The notes under the pieces were generated by a model. That model saw nothing but the letters and a program-made list of their open reading frames with translations. It was not told the DNA's origin and did no database searches. This document shows, one piece after another, positions 62,939-64,000 of a stretch of 64,000 bases of DNA. Source of the DNA: JBKCUI01 sp052161605 (GTDB lineage Bacteria > Planctomycetota > Planctomycetia > Pirellulales > Pirellulaceae). The number at the start of each line of letters is the position of its first letter. Position 1 is the first letter of the stretch. The stretch lies in the NCBI GenBank assembly GCA_052161605.1, contig CP197409.1; one strand, 5' to 3'. The translations under genes and the position numbers were made by a program.

Positions 62939-64000
62939 ATGCCTACTTACAACCCCAAGCAACTCGGTGAACCAGAGGTCGTCCGAGAAATCAACCCGAC
63001 TGTTCTTTGTGCTTTCCTGAAGCCGTTCGAGGGTTACCTTCGAACGCGTGGACTCGAAGTTAAAGAGCCAAGCCGTATCGACAATACCGCCATCGAGAAG
63101 CTGGTGGACATCTTGATCAACCCAACGATGAAGACGCCGCAGCGACTGCTCCACGCTGTCTTCTATGTGGAGGAAATGTCTACGCCGCTGGCTGCTGACT
63201 CGTTGCTCAAGCTCGCGCTACAAGCGGGCATGCCGTTCGATGAAAACGGCAACCACACACTGGCCGATGTCGTCATGCAGGTCTGGTTGTTCGACTCGAA
63301 GATGGTCGAAGCGCAGCATGCATGGCAAACCTGGAAAACGCCAAGACGCATGGAGTGCTTTCAGCCAGTCCAGTCGACGGGAATAGCTCCGATCACGATC
63401 ACGGAAGATCGATTGAACCTAGCCATCAAGGATGCCGGCAATTGGTTTGCCAAGAACAATCGCGGCCGAAAATTGTTCATGACTCCGCGTATCGTCAACA
63501 ACGAGATTCAGATCAGCATTCGGCGCGGCGATCCGTTCAGACGCAAGCCAACGATTGATGATGACGGCATGGATACGCTTACTTTTCGCGAGGCTCGTAA
63601 GGACTCGATGATCTACGACCTGAGCGAAGAAGTGCTGATGCTCAGTTCGAGCTTGAAGAGCACCTACCCAGTGTACTGTCGCATCTTCGGTAATCTGCTA
63701 TTCGACGATCCGCAGTACTTTGGAATCTTCTCTCGTTATACGCTCGCGCCGCTTATGGAACTCGGCGAGGACGCCTTATCACCTGGCGAGATCGATGCCA
63801 TCGAAGAGATCGTCTTGCTCAACTATCGCGTTCTACTGGGTGGACCGTTCAATCGCTACATAATTCATGGTGCCGACGACTTCTTCGCAGATCTCAAGTG
63901 GCGTGGCGGGACGTTTCAAGCCGAGGGTCCGTTGGATCGTGCTACCTTTCGGATCAAGTATCGTCACGTCAAAGCACGTCGGACGTTGTCGTTGTATACC
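62939..64000 (+). CDS. Unrecognised ORF in the mobile cassette (3' partial)
   Basis: Open from an ATG at 62939 to the right edge without a stop, at least 354 codons. The preceding codon positions contain TGA at 62930, so the start is at or after this ATG. The protein is soluble with an N-terminal segment (KQLGEPEVVREINPTVLCAF), helical stretches and no membrane segment or motif that I recognise. It follows the HTH gene after 190 bases in the same direction and is probably cassette cargo. Being cut at the edge, its function cannot be judged. Confidence 0.7.
   Translation, partial: MPTYNPKQLGEPEVVREINPTVLCAFLKPFEGYLRTRGLEVKEPSRIDNTAIEKLVDILINPTMKTPQRLLHAVFYVEEMSTPLAADSLLKLALQAGMPFDENGNHTLADVVMQVWLFDSKMVEAQHAWQTWKTPRRMECFQPVQSTGIAPITITEDRLNLAIKDAGNWFAKNNRGRKLFMTPRIVNNEIQISIRRGDPFRRKPTIDDDGMDTLTFREARKDSMIYDLSEEVLMLSSSLKSTYPVYCRIFGNLLFDDPQYFGIFSRYTLAPLMELGEDALSPGEIDAIEEIVLLNYRVLLGGPFNRYIIHGADDFFADLKWRGGTFQAEGPLDRATFRIKYRHVKARRTLSLYT

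Overview
The window looks like a chromosomal segment of a planctomycete, probably of the Pirellulales. The evidence is a DUF1559 gene with a prepilin-type N-terminus, a Hanks-type Ser/Thr kinase with a long C-terminal repeat region, a secreted pre-peptidase (PPC) domain protein, a Gly-rich multi-EF-hand secreted protein, Cys-rich exported proteins, and loosely packed genes of which only some have a clear Shine-Dalgarno. The genus is not determined. No search tool was used; all names rest on motifs read by eye.

Region 1 (1-42.6 kb) is mostly ordinary chromosome. It holds a kinase cut by the left edge, an STN-like membrane protein, an FAD oxidoreductase, and a minus-strand set of enolase-superfamily enzyme, DUF2293 protein and 6-phosphogluconolactonase. 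These are followed by a SWIM/SNF2 helicase, a split hypothetical gene beside a DUF1559 protein, a PPC protein, csrA, a Wzz-like protein, a minus-strand operon (epimerase, amine-oxidase-like enzyme, hrpB), two HtrA-like proteins (one with a broken catalytic triad), a LolD-like ATPase, a Cys-rich repeat protein, a sugar-phosphate isomerase-like protein and tyrS. An eroded RHS gene with a coupled small membrane gene follows, then mutS, the EF-hand protein, nth, a 42-bp tandem repeat array, and two tandem metallophosphoesterases.

Region 2 (42.76-59.5 kb) starts at an initiator tRNA-Met gene and is an apparent copper/heavy-metal island. It carries a periplasmic Cys/His protein, several Cys-rich small exported proteins, a Csp-like four-helix copper-storage protein, CopA, a CopZ-like chaperone, and a seven-gene plus-strand operon. 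That operon reads ECF sigma factor, anti-sigma factor with a Cys cluster outside the membrane, two proteins sharing a CCxxC metal-site domain, a doubled RND adaptor, a CusA-type RND pump, and a BNR/sialidase-like exported protein. A workable model is that the sigma/anti-sigma pair senses periplasmic metal and drives the efflux genes while CopA/CopZ and the Csp-like protein handle cytosolic and stored copper.

Region 3 (59.8-64 kb) is a mobile-type cassette with tightly overlapping genes: two small ORFs, a DUF2924 protein, a large serine recombinase and a helix-turn-helix protein, then a long unrecognised ORF that runs off the right edge. Its position next to the metal genes and the tRNA gene at the other side suggest, but do not prove, that regions 2 and 3 arrived by horizontal transfer.
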